Source of the DNA: Pseudarthrobacter sp. NamE5
GTDB lineage: Bacteria > Actinomycetota > Actinomycetes > Actinomycetales > Micrococcaceae
Length of the DNA: 64,000 nt
Direction of reading: 5' to 3'
NCBI RefSeq assembly: GCF_005796225.1
Contig: NZ_VAHO01000016.1
Span: 29,217 to 93,216, forward strand
How positions within the stretch are numbered: the stretch's first letter is position 1; the number at the start of each line of letters is the position of its first letter. Both the position numbers and the translations under genes were made by a program. The notes below the pieces were generated by a model. It worked only from the letters and a program-made list of their open reading frames with translations, was not told the DNA's origin and made no database searches. Positions 1-7,747 of this stretch are shown piece after piece.

Positions 1-1
1 C

Positions 2-208
2 GAGGTGGAGTCCACCAAGAGCGTCAGTGACATTTACGCACCTGTCACGGGGGAAGTGGTGGCCCGGAACGAGTCCCTCGACACCGATTCGGCGCTCATC
101 AACTCGGATCCCTACGGGGACGGGTGGCTTATCGAGGTCAAGCTGGCCGAAGCTGACGCCGTTGAGTCATTGCTCAGTGCATCGGAGTACGAACAGCAGG
201 TAGGCTAA
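2..208 (+). CDS. gcvH: Glycine cleavage system H protein, C-terminal part
   Basis: This is the 3' end of gcvH; the gene begins before the window. GcvH is the lipoyl carrier that shuttles the aminomethyl group between the P, T and L proteins of the glycine cleavage system. The motif VESTKS holds the lipoyl-lysine (codon at 17-19). It is followed by the family's conserved region APVTGEVV and the ending NSDPYGDGWLI. Finding gcvH directly ahead of garA and a MerR gene matches the Rv1826-Rv1828 order of mycobacteria, which supports the call. Only 68 residues are visible, so the start and promoter cannot be judged. Confidence 0.95.
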   Translation, partial: EVESTKSVSDIYAPVTGEVVARNESLDTDSALINSDPYGDGWLIEVKLAEADAVESLLSASEYEQQVG

Positions 209-364
209 AGCTAACCGGTAATTCCGGTCCGGCACCGCCGCGCAGACAGAATGTCTTCGCACGTCAGCGGCCGGATCGGCGGCCGGTACCGGGCCCGCGT
301 TGCAGGTCCGGACGGCATATGTTGGTTGCACGCCTGAGGGCGGCAGCGGGAAGAGGAGGAGTCC

Positions 365-841
365 ATGGCTGGCCACACACAGAACCCTGCCGACGGGGAA
401 TACGGCTCGGGTGCGGCCAGGGCGTCGGAGACCACCTCGATCCATCTCACCCCGGTGAGGGATGAGCCCACGATCGCCCCCAAGCTCTCGTCCGAAGAGC
501 GCAACTCGGTTGAGGCCCTCCCGGCGGGATCGGCACTGCTGGTTGCGCACAGCGGCCCCAACGCAGGCGCCCGGTTCCTGCTGGACTCCGACGTCACCAC
601 GGCGGGACGCCACCCCGACGCCGATATCTTCCTCGATGACGTCACTGTTTCCCGCCGGCACGTTGAGTTCCGGCGCACGGCGCGGAGCTTCGAAGTGGTG
701 GACATGAACAGCCTGAACGGCACCTACGTCAACCACGACCGCGTGGACAGGGTGGAGCTCAAGTCCGGCAGCGAGGTTCAGATCGGCAAGTTCCGCCTTA
801 CCTTCTACCTCAGCCCTGCCGGCGCTGCAGGCCGCGGCTGA
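365..841 (+). CDS. garA: FHA-domain signalling protein (GarA/OdhI type)
   Basis: The protein has 158 residues. GarA/OdhI is a small phospho-switch: when a Ser/Thr kinase phosphorylates its N-terminal ETT motif, its own FHA domain binds that site; when unphosphorylated it inhibits 2-oxoglutarate dehydrogenase and regulates glutamate dehydrogenase. Here the N-terminal motif reads ETTSIHL (T23/T24). The FHA domain (about residues 55-150) shows GRHPDADIFLDD, VSRRH and LNGTYVN. A strong Shine-Dalgarno (GAGGAG) lies 5 bases before the ATG. It lies between gcvH and a MerR gene, as in M. tuberculosis (Rv1827). The function is inferred from the family. The kinase that acts on it is not encoded beside it. 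Confidence 0.92.
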   Translation: MAGHTQNPADGEYGSGAARASETTSIHLTPVRDEPTIAPKLSSEERNSVEALPAGSALLVAHSGPNAGARFLLDSDVTTAGRHPDADIFLDDVTVSRRHVEFRRTARSFEVVDMNSLNGTYVNHDRVDRVELKSGSEVQIGKFRLTFYLSPAGAAGRG

Positions 842-858
842 ACCCGGGACCACTGCCT

Positions 859-1581
859 GTGGCAATGGCACAACCGGAACGCCGGGGACCCCAAGTCCTT
901 AACATCGGGGAAGTCCTCGCCCAGCTCAGCGGGGACTTCCCCGGCATGACCGCATCCAAGATCCGGTTCCTTGAGGAAAAAGGGCTGATTAATCCCCGCC
1001 GTACGCCGGCCGGATACCGCCAGTATTCAGAAGGCGACGTCGAGCGGCTCCGCTTTGTCCTTGCCCTGCAGCGGGACCAGTACCTTCCCCTGAAAGTCAT
1101 CAAGGATTACCTTGATGCCATCGACAGGGGCGAGAGGCCGGAGAACCTGCCGCCCGGCGTCGTTGTTTCCCCCCGTATCGTTTCCGATGAACTGGCTGCC
1201 GAGCTGCAGAACCGTGGGCGCAAACTCAGCGAGGAACAGCTTCGGACCGAATCCGGGGCCAGTGTGCCGCTGCTGCAGTCGCTCCTGAGCTTCGGCCTGA
1301 TCAGCCACAGCAACGGCCAGTTCGACGAGCACGCCCTCCAGGTGGCCCGCGCCTGCGTCCAGCTGGAAAGCCACGGGCTGGAACCGCGCCACCTCCGCCC
1401 CTTCCAGGCGGCTGCGGAACGCGAGTTCGGCCTGGTGGAACGTGCGGTGGCACCGCTGGCGTCCCGGAAGGACTCGGCATCACAGGCACGGGCAGCTGAG
1501 GCTGCCCGTGAAATCAGCGACCTTTGCCTCACCCTGCACCGGGCCTTGGTGCAGGACCACATCTCACGCATGGACATCTGA
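859..1581 (+). CDS. ftsR: MerR-family regulator, FtsR / Rv1828 type
   Basis: The protein has 240 residues, with an N-terminal MerR winged helix-turn-helix (about residues 28-85, including GLINPRRTPAGYRQYSEGDV) and a longer helical C-terminal half. It is the positional equivalent of Rv1828 and of Corynebacterium FtsR, a regulator of ftsZ. It starts 17 bases after garA, so the two are probably cotranscribed. The start may be GTG 859 or ATG 865; neither has a clear Shine-Dalgarno. Its stop overlaps the next start (TGATG). The link to ftsZ control comes from the homologues; AAGGTT repeats at ftsZ (38726-38750) and at 2092-2110 are candidate targets. Confidence 0.85.
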   Translation: MAMAQPERRGPQVLNIGEVLAQLSGDFPGMTASKIRFLEEKGLINPRRTPAGYRQYSEGDVERLRFVLALQRDQYLPLKVIKDYLDAIDRGERPENLPPGVVVSPRIVSDELAAELQNRGRKLSEEQLRTESGASVPLLQSLLSFGLISHSNGQFDEHALQVARACVQLESHGLEPRHLRPFQAAAEREFGLVERAVAPLASRKDSASQARAAEAAREISDLCLTLHRALVQDHISRMDI

Positions 1582-2084
1582 TGATTGAAGTCGAGATTGT
1601 AGGCGTTCGCATCGAACTGCCTTCCAACCAGCCCCTGGTCCTGCTCCGGGAAATGCATGGGGAGCGGCACGTTCCCATCTGGATCGGGACACCGGAAGCC
1701 AGCGCCATCGCCCTGGCCCAGCAGGGCGTGGTCCCGCCCCGCCCCATGACGCATGACCTCCTGGTCGACGTGGTGGAGTCCCTCGGGCATTCGGTGGTCA
1801 GCGTGAACATCGTGGCGGTCGAGGACAACATCTTCTACGGCCAGCTCCAGTTCGAAAACGGCACCACCGTGAGTTCCCGGGCATCGGACGCGCTGGCCGT
1901 GGCCTTGCGCGCAAAATGCCGGATCTGGTGCGCGGACTCCGTCATGGATGAGGCGGGGGTGCGCATCACCGAGCATGATGAGGGTGAGGACACCGAGCCC
2001 GGCCCCACCGTGGACGAAGAGCGGGAACTGCGGCGTTTCCGGGAGTTCCTGGACGATGTGGAACCCGAGGACTTCGACGGCTAA
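1581..2084 (+). CDS. Bifunctional nuclease family protein (DUF151)
   Basis: The protein has 167 residues starting MIEVEIVGVRIELPSNQP. The DUF151 / bifunctional nuclease core fills residues 1-135, with the family's typical LLREMHGERHVPIWIG and ASDALAVALR segments. A Glu/Asp-rich tail follows. I chose ATG 1581 because it overlaps the ftsR stop in a TGATG junction and begins exactly at the domain; an in-frame start further upstream would lie inside ftsR. The gene corresponds to Rv1829. Family members have been described with RNase/DNase activity, but the physiological role is not known and nothing in this sequence fixes it. Confidence 0.88.
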   Translation: MIEVEIVGVRIELPSNQPLVLLREMHGERHVPIWIGTPEASAIALAQQGVVPPRPMTHDLLVDVVESLGHSVVSVNIVAVEDNIFYGQLQFENGTTVSSRASDALAVALRAKCRIWCADSVMDEAGVRITEHDEGEDTEPGPTVDEERELRRFREFLDDVEPEDFDG

Positions 2085-2091
2085 AGGTCAC

Positions 2092-2110
2092 GTTAAGGTT
2101 AAAGTTAAGG
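2092..2110 (+). promoter_or_regulatory. Direct repeats GTTAAR x3 (candidate FtsR/MerR operator)
   Basis: Three adjacent 6-bp repeats (GTTAAG, GTTAAA, GTTAAG) lie between the DUF151 gene and the downstream MerR gene, about 40 bases ahead of the predicted -35 box at 2151. The 9-mer GTTAAGGTT at 2092-2100 occurs again in front of ftsZ (38742-38750). A role as a regulator binding site is an inference. Confidence 0.4.
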
Positions 2111-2138
2111 CTGAATCTTTCGACACGCCCCGTGAAAG

Positions 2139-2179
2139 CCTGCAGGGTCTTTGACCTTGCAGGCCGCCAGGCCTAACGT
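2139..2179 (+). promoter_or_regulatory. Promoter of second merR gene with inverted repeat
   Basis: A -35 box TTGACC (2151-2156) and a -10 box TAACGT (2174-2179) are separated by 17 bases. A near-perfect inverted repeat overlaps the -35 box: GCCTGCAGGGTC (2139-2150) and GACCTTGCAGGC, with one mismatch. The spacing is that of a housekeeping sigma promoter, and the dyad could be an autoregulatory operator. Confidence 0.5.
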
Positions 2180-2316
2180 CGAAGTATCGAGTTCCCATTG
2201 CTTACGGCAGCCGCGCAAGTCACACTGGAAAGTGCGCCCCGCGAAAATTACATGCATGGCCTTCATGCACGGCTGCTGCAGTAATTCCCCGGGAGCGTAT
2301 GACAAGGAGGATCCAG

Positions 2317-2910
2317 GTGAGTCCCAAAGGCGAAGCAGGCGGGCTGAAGCAGCCCACGGCTGGTGTTGCTGTGCCCGCGAGCGGTGCCCAGGGCCTCCTG
2401 TTTACCGAGGACCTCCCCGTGCTGGACGAGGACGCGGGCTACCGCGGCCCCACTGCGTGCAAGGCGGCCGGCATCACCTATCGCCAGCTGGATTACTGGG
2501 CCCGCACCGGCCTGGTGGAGCCCGCAGTCCGCGGTGCCGCCGGGTCCGGATCGCAGCGCCTGTACGGCTTCCGCGACATCCTTGTCCTCAAGGTGGTCAA
2601 ACGGCTGCTGGACACAGGAGTATCGCTGCAGCAGATCCGCACCGCAGTGGAGCATCTGCGCGAACGCGGCGTCGAGGACCTTGCCCAGATCACCCTGATG
2701 AGCGACGGCGCGAGCGTCTACGAGTGCACCTCCGCCGACGAGGTGATCGACCTCGTGCAGGGCGGACAGGGCGTCTTCGGCATCGCCGTCGGAAGGGTGT
2801 GGCGTGAAGTGGAAGGCAGCCTGGCTTCCCTGCCCAGCGAACATGCAGCCGAACAGTCCTTTCCGGATGACGAACTGAGCAAGCGCCGGGCTGCCCGCAA
2901 GACCGGCTGA
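2317..2910 (+). CDS. MerR-family regulator, Rv1830 type
   Basis: A start at GTG 2317 gives 197 residues. It is preferred over ATG 2299 because a perfect Shine-Dalgarno AAGGAGG (2304-2310) sits 6 bases before it. The MerR DNA-binding domain lies at about residues 40-115 (YRGPTACKAAGITYRQLDYW, then GSQRLYGFRDILVL). The C-terminal part is short and has no recognisable ligand pocket. It is the positional equivalent of Rv1830, the second MerR gene of this conserved block. It has its own promoter and a strong downstream terminator, so it forms a separate transcript. The target genes are unknown. Confidence 0.88.
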   Translation: MSPKGEAGGLKQPTAGVAVPASGAQGLLFTEDLPVLDEDAGYRGPTACKAAGITYRQLDYWARTGLVEPAVRGAAGSGSQRLYGFRDILVLKVVKRLLDTGVSLQQIRTAVEHLRERGVEDLAQITLMSDGASVYECTSADEVIDLVQGGQGVFGIAVGRVWREVEGSLASLPSEHAAEQSFPDDELSKRRAARKTG

Positions 2911-2933
2911 GTCCCGGGAACTGAAAAACTAAC

Positions 2934-2976
2934 AGCAGGAGCCGCCCTCCATACGGGGGCGGCTCCTGCTTTGTTA
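2934..2976. terminator. Rho-independent terminator
   Basis: A 14-bp stem AGCAGGAGCCGCCC / GGGCGGCTCCTGCT encloses a short loop and is followed by TTTGTT. It ends the merR transcript and sits between convergent genes (merR and the parA-like gene), so it may serve both strands. Confidence 0.85.
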
Positions 2977-2991
2977 AGTTGTCGAGACCAT

Positions 2992-3810
2992 TTACCTGGC
3001 GCGGCTTCGAAGCCCGTTCCCCGCCGCCATCAGGTTGGCCAGCAGCTCATCAAACAGGGACGCAGCCGACTTCGCTGAATCCCCGGGCCAGTGGTGCACC
3101 GGATGGGCAGCGCCCTGGATCTGTTGCCAGTTCGCCTGCTCGGGAATGCGGGGGTTCAGGAAAAGGTCCCCGAACATGGACTCCATTTCGGCGAGGCGGT
3201 AGGTGTGTTCGGAAGAGCCGGTCCGCACGCGGTTGGCCACGATCCCGGCGGGTGAGAGGTTGGGGGCGAACTCCTGGCGGAAAAGCTGGATGGCCCGCAT
3301 GGTCCGCTCCGTCCCGGCCACGGAGAACAAACCAGGTTCGGCAACGAGAGCCACCTTGTCGCTCGCAGACCAGGCCATCCGGGTCAGGCCGTTGAGGGAA
3401 GGCGGGCAGTCCACCAGGACAAGCTGGTAGTCGCCCCCGGTGGCAAGCACCGAGGACAGCCTGCGAAGGTCGCGCCGGCCAAGATCCGGCCGGTCGTAGA
3501 TGCCGGTGTAGGCGGAGCCGATGGCGACATCCAGGACGGCGGGGCCGGAACCGTTGGTCTGTGCCCTGGCCGTCCAGCTGCTGCCCACCACGTTTTCCGC
3601 CAGTTTCGCCCGCCGCGGGCTCTTCAGCATCCTGCCAATATCCAGCTGATCCCCGGGCTGCACGCCCAAGGCGGTTGTGGCATCTGCGTGGGGATCAAGG
3701 TCCACCACCAGCGTGCTGATGCCTGCGGCCAGCGCCGCAGACGCCAATCCTGTGGTGACGGAAGTCTTGCCGACTCCACCCTTGAGGCTGCTGATGCTGA
3801 CTACTTGCAC
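2992..3810 (-). CDS. ParA-like Walker ATPase without a partner parB
   Basis: A start at GTG 3810 gives 272 residues. It begins MQVVSISSLKGGVGKTS, a deviant Walker A motif, followed by VVDLDPHADAT and the Walker B-like LVLVDCPPSL. This is the ParA/MinD/Soj ATPase family, which dimerises on ATP and binds DNA or membrane to position cargo. No parB and no obvious parS-like cluster are nearby, and the chromosomal parAB pair normally lies at the origin, so this is an orphan ParA of unknown cargo. A TTG at 3822 would extend it by four residues. A TAGGTT box ends immediately before that TTG, so transcription probably starts just upstream of GTG 3810 and the leader is very short. Confidence 0.82.
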   Translation of the reverse strand: MQVVSISSLKGGVGKTSVTTGLASAALAAGISTLVVDLDPHADATTALGVQPGDQLDIGRMLKSPRRAKLAENVVGSSWTARAQTNGSGPAVLDVAIGSAYTGIYDRPDLGRRDLRRLSSVLATGGDYQLVLVDCPPSLNGLTRMAWSASDKVALVAEPGLFSVAGTERTMRAIQLFRQEFAPNLSPAGIVANRVRTGSSEHTYRLAEMESMFGDLFLNPRIPEQANWQQIQGAAHPVHHWPGDSAKSAASLFDELLANLMAAGNGLRSRAR

Positions 3811-4112
3811 TTGAGAGACCAAAACCTAACGCCGGATGCCGTGTTGGGGGTAATGTTTGCTCCGGCAGTGCCGAAGCCGGACGGTCCTGCCGCCCCACTC
3901 ATCATATGTTGATGCGTCGGCGAATCCTGCTTTATTGGGCGTCGGCATGGCACCGACTGTGCTGCGGGGGGCGGTTTACGCCCGGACCGGCAGAAGGGTT
4001 CGGGACATGACGGGAAAATCTGTGACCGTGGCCACAAAGATTTGTGTTTGTCCTTGCAGGTCCTAGACACTGTGACCACTCACCGATCCACCCGCAATGA
4101 TGCAGGAGAAGT
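3811..4112. other. Divergent intergenic region, parA-like / pyc
   Basis: No gene is visible in this stretch. It must hold the two divergent promoters. For pyc, a weak candidate is TTGTGT (4042-4047) with TAGACA (4064-4069), spacer 16. The pyc Shine-Dalgarno (AGGAGA) lies just before the ATG. No tRNA or riboswitch-like structure was recognised. Confidence 0.4.
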
Positions 4113-7100
4113 ATGTTTTCCAAAGTTCTGGTGGCCAACCGCGGCGAAATCGCGATCAGGGCCTTCCGTGCCGGCTACGAGCTTGGTGCCAAGACCGTTG
4201 CCGTTTTTCCCCATGAGGACAGAAACTCGATTCACCGCCAGAAAGCCGACGAGGCTTACCTGATCGGCGAGGAAGGCCACCCCGTCCGGGCCTACCTGGA
4301 TGTTGAGGAAGTAGTGCGGGTGGCAAAGGAGTCCGGCGCGGACGCCATATACCCCGGCTACGGGTTCCTCTCCGAGAATCCGGACCTGGCCCGCGCAGCC
4401 AAGGCAGCCGGCATCACCTTCGTCGGTCCGCCGGCTGAAGTGCTGGAACTCGCCGGCAACAAGGTGGCAGCGCTCAAAGCCGCCCGTGACGCCGGTGTGC
4501 CTGTCCTGAAGTCCAGCGCTCCCTCCAAGGACCTGGACGAACTCCTGGCGGCAGCTGACGAGATCGGCTTTCCCATTTTCGCCAAGGCCGTCGCCGGCGG
4601 CGGCGGCCGCGGCATGCGCCGGGTTGACACCCGCGAAGCGCTGCCGGAAGCCCTGCAGTCCGCGATGCGCGAGGCGGACGCCGCTTTTGGCGACCCCACC
4701 ATGTTCCTTGAGCAGGCAGTCCTGCGGCCGCGGCACATCGAGGTGCAGATCCTGGCCGATGCCGAGGGTAACGTGATGCACCTCTTCGAGCGGGATTGCT
4801 CCATCCAGCGGCGCCACCAAAAGGTGATCGAGATTGCCCCTGCCCCCAACCTTGATGAAGGCATCCGGCAGGCGCTGTACCGGGACGCCGTCAAGTTCGC
4901 CAAGGCCCTGAACTACGTCAACGCCGGCACCGTGGAATTCCTCGTTGACACCGTCGGTGAACGCGCCGGCCAGCACGTTTTCATTGAGATGAACCCGCGC
5001 ATCCAGGTGGAGCACACGGTCACGGAAGAAGTCACCGATGTCGACCTGGTGCAGGCGCAGATGCGCATCGCCTCAGGTGAGACCCTCGCCGACCTGGGCC
5101 TCTCGCAGGACAGCGTACGTCTCAGGGGCGCGGCACTGCAGAGCCGCATCACCACCGAAGACCCGGCCAACGGCTTCCGGCCCGACGTTGGCAAGATCAC
5201 CGGCTACCGCTCGGCCGGCGGCGCGGGAGTCCGGCTCGACGGCGGCACCGTGTACTCGGGTGCCGAAATCAGCCCGCACTTCGACTCCATGCTGGTCAAG
5301 CTCACCTGCCGCGGCAGGGACTACCCCGCAGCAGTGGCACGCGCCCGCCGCGCCCTCGCCGAGTTCCGCATACGCGGTGTTTCCACCAACATCTCCTTCC
5401 TGCAGGCGGTGCTGGACGATGCCGACTTCATCGCCGGCGACGTCGCCACCAACTTCATCGACGAACGTCCCCAGCTGCTGAAGGCCCGGGTCTCCGCGGA
5501 CCGCGGCACCAAGCTCCTTACCTGGCTGGCCGACGTCACGGTCAACAAGCCCAACGGTGAACTCACCGTGCACTCAAACCCGGCGAGCAAGCTTCCGTCC
5601 GTCAAGGACAGGGAGGCCAGGCCGGGCTCCCGGCAGAGGCTCCTTGAGCTAGGCCCGGAGGGTTTTGCCAGGGCACTGCGCGAACAGAACCCGGTGGCGG
5701 TCACGGACACCACGTTCAGGGACGCGCACCAGTCGCTCCTGGCCACCCGTGTCCGGACACGTGACCTGGTGGCGGCCGGACCCGCGGTGACCGCGCTGAT
5801 GCCGGAGCTGCTGTCCGTGGAGGCATGGGGCGGCGCCACCTATGACGTGGCCCTGCGGTTCCTCGGTGAAGACCCCTGGGACCGCCTTGCAGCGCTGCGC
5901 GAGGCGATGCCGAACGTCTGCATCCAGATGCTGCTGCGCGGCCGCAACACGGTGGGCTACACGCCCTACCCGGAGGAGGTCACCGAAGCGTTCGTCAACG
6001 AGGCAGCCGCCACGGGCATCGACATTTTCCGGATCTTCGACGCCCTCAACGACGTGAGCCAGATGGCACCTGCCATCCGGGCCGTCCGGGCCACCGGCAC
6101 CGCCGTCGCCGAGGTGGCGCTGTGCTACACCGGCGACATGCTGGACCCCAAAGAAACGCTGTACACGCTGGACTACTACCTGGAGCTGGCGCAGAAGATC
6201 GTCGACGCCGGGGCACACATCCTGGCCATCAAGGACATGGCAGGCCTGCTGCGTCCCGCAGCTGCGGCCAAGCTGGTGGCAGCCCTCCGGGAACGCTTCG
6301 ACCTGCCGGTCCACCTGCACACCCATGACACCGCGGGAGGACAGCTGGCAACCCTCCTGGCTGCCGTCGACGCAGGCGTGGACGCCGTGGATGTGGCCGC
6401 CGCATCCCTGGCCGGAACCACCAGCCAGGTATCGGCGTCGGCACTGGTCGCAGCCCTGGCGCACACTCCGCGGGATACCGGCCTGAGCCTGGATGCCGTC
6501 AGCTCCCTTGAGCCCTACTGGGAGGCGGTCCGCCGCGTCTACGCACCGTTCGAGTCGGGATTGCCCGGCCCCACTGGGCGCGTCTACAAGCACGAGATCC
6601 CGGGCGGCCAGCTGTCCAACCTCCGCCAGCAGGCCATGGCCCTTGGCCTGGGGGAGCGGTTCGAAGCGATCGAGGACATGTACACCGCTGCAGACCGGAT
6701 CCTGGGCCACCTGGTCAAGGTCACGCCGTCGTCCAAGGTGGTGGGCGACCTCGCCCTGCACCTGGTGGGCCTGAACGCCGATCCCGCGGACTTCGAGGAG
6801 AACCCGCAGAAGTACGACATCCCGGACTCGGTCATCGGATTCCTTTCCGGCGAACTGGGCGACCCCCCGGGCGGCTGGCCGGAGCCTTTCCGCACCAAAG
6901 CGCTGCAGGGCCGAAGCGTGAAGGTCCGAGACGTGGAACTCAGCGCCGAGGACAGTGCCGCCTTGAAGTCCGATTCCAGGACCCGCCAGCACACCTTGAA
7001 CCGGCTCCTCTTCGAGGGACCCACCAAGGACTACCTGAAGAGCGTGGAAACCTACGGCAACATCTCCGTCCTGGATACCCGCGACTACCTTTACGGCCTG

Positions 7101-7511
7101 CAGCGGGGCAAGGAACATGAGATCCAGCTGGAGAAGGGCGTGCGGCTGATCGCCTCCCTTGAAGCGGTGTCCGAGCCGGACGAAAAGGGCATGCGCACCG
7201 TTATGTGCACCCTCAATGGCCAGTCCCGTCCCGTAGTGGTGCGGGACCGCTCAGTGGTCAGCAACGTCAAAGCCGCCGAGAAGGCAGACCCGGCCCAGCC
7301 GGGACATGTCGCGGCGCCGTTTGCCGGCGCTGTCACGGTGACAGTCAAGACCGGTGACGAGGTCAAGGCGGGTGACACCGTGGCCACGATCGAGGCCATG
7401 AAGATGGAGGCATCCATTACGACGCCGGTGGCCGGCAAAGTCTCCCGGCTCGCCATCTCCTCGGTGGAGCAGGTGGAAGGCGGCGACCTGCTGCTGGTGG
7501 TCGAACAGTAA
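4113..7511 (+). CDS. pyc: Pyruvate carboxylase
   Basis: The protein has 1132 residues, normal for the single-chain enzyme. It carboxylates pyruvate to oxaloacetate with ATP and bicarbonate (anaplerosis). Domains in order are: biotin carboxylase (about 1-450, beginning MFSKVLVANRGEIAIRAF, with the ATP-grasp loop AVAGGGGRGMR and EMNPRIQVEHTVTE); carboxyltransferase (about 530-800, starting TDTTFRDAHQSLLATR); the PC tetramerisation region; and a C-terminal biotinyl domain with EAMKMEA, where K1097 carries biotin. It is monocistronic: its own promoter region lies upstream and a hairpin terminator directly downstream. No truncation or odd residue was noticed. Confidence 0.98.
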   Translation: MFSKVLVANRGEIAIRAFRAGYELGAKTVAVFPHEDRNSIHRQKADEAYLIGEEGHPVRAYLDVEEVVRVAKESGADAIYPGYGFLSENPDLARAAKAAGITFVGPPAEVLELAGNKVAALKAARDAGVPVLKSSAPSKDLDELLAAADEIGFPIFAKAVAGGGGRGMRRVDTREALPEALQSAMREADAAFGDPTMFLEQAVLRPRHIEVQILADAEGNVMHLFERDCSIQRRHQKVIEIAPAPNLDEGIRQALYRDAVKFAKALNYVNAGTVEFLVDTVGERAGQHVFIEMNPRIQVEHTVTEEVTDVDLVQAQMRIASGETLADLGLSQDSVRLRGAALQSRITTEDPANGFRPDVGKITGYRSAGGAGVRLDGGTVYSGAEISPHFDSMLVKLTCRGRDYPAAVARARRALAEFRIRGVSTNISFLQAVLDDADFIAGDVATNFIDERPQLLKARVSADRGTKLLTWLADVTVNKPNGELTVHSNPASKLPSVKDREARPGSRQRLLELGPEGFARALREQNPVAVTDTTFRDAHQSLLATRVRTRDLVAAGPAVTALMPELLSVEAWGGATYDVALRFLGEDPWDRLAALREAMPNVCIQMLLRGRNTVGYTPYPEEVTEAFVNEAAATGIDIFRIFDALNDVSQMAPAIRAVRATGTAVAEVALCYTGDMLDPKETLYTLDYYLELAQKIVDAGAHILAIKDMAGLLRPAAAAKLVAALRERFDLPVHLHTHDTAGGQLATLLAAVDAGVDAVDVAAASLAGTTSQVSASALVAALAHTPRDTGLSLDAVSSLEPYWEAVRRVYAPFESGLPGPTGRVYKHEIPGGQLSNLRQQAMALGLGERFEAIEDMYTAADRILGHLVKVTPSSKVVGDLALHLVGLNADPADFEENPQKYDIPDSVIGFLSGELGDPPGGWPEPFRTKALQGRSVKVRDVELSAEDSAALKSDSRTRQHTLNRLLFEGPTKDYLKSVETYGNISVLDTRDYLYGLQRGKEHEIQLEKGVRLIASLEAVSEPDEKGMRTVMCTLNGQSRPVVVRDRSVVSNVKAAEKADPAQPGHVAAPFAGAVTVTVKTGDEVKAGDTVATIEAMKMEASITTPVAGKVSRLAISSVEQVEGGDLLLVVEQ

Positions 7512-7535
7512 TCACGGGCGCAGAGTAAGACAACG

Positions 7536-7582
7536 AAAGGTCCTCGCACTGAACAGCAGTTCAGTGCGAGGACCCTTTCCCT
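7536..7582. terminator. Rho-independent terminator of pyc
   Basis: A perfect 15-bp stem GTCCTCGCACTGAAC / GTTCAGTGCGAGGAC with a 4-base loop is flanked by AAA on one side and a CCTTTCCCTTTCC tract on the other. It lies 25-70 bases after the pyc stop. Confidence 0.85.
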
Positions 7583-7620
7583 TTCCAAACAGGCGCCGCT
7601 GCCGGACCAAACAAGGGCTA

Positions 7621-7735
7621 CAGTCGGTTCCGCTGTCCGGCAGCGTGCGTAAAAGGGGCCCTGCGCCCCCGCTCGCCGCGAAGCGGCCTCAGCGGGGCGT
7701 GGGGAATAGCACGCAGAGGACAGCGGAACCGACTG
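7621..7735. repeat. 115-bp nested palindromic element
   Basis: The outer arms are perfectly complementary over 18 bp (7621-7638 and 7718-7735, beginning CAGTCGGTTCC). Inside them sit GCGTGC/GCACGC (7643-7648, 7709-7714), then CGCCCCCGCT/AGCGGGGCG (7664-7673, 7691-7699), and a central GCCGC-GAA-GCGGC mini-hairpin (7675-7687). The whole unit could fold into one long hairpin. It ends 12 bases before the fadD stop, between two convergent genes and after a separate pyc terminator. It may be a bidirectional terminator, a structured 3' end, or a dispersed palindromic (REP/MITE-like) repeat. No second copy is seen in this window. Confidence 0.75.
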
Positions 7736-7747
7736 CTCCGGAGGCAG

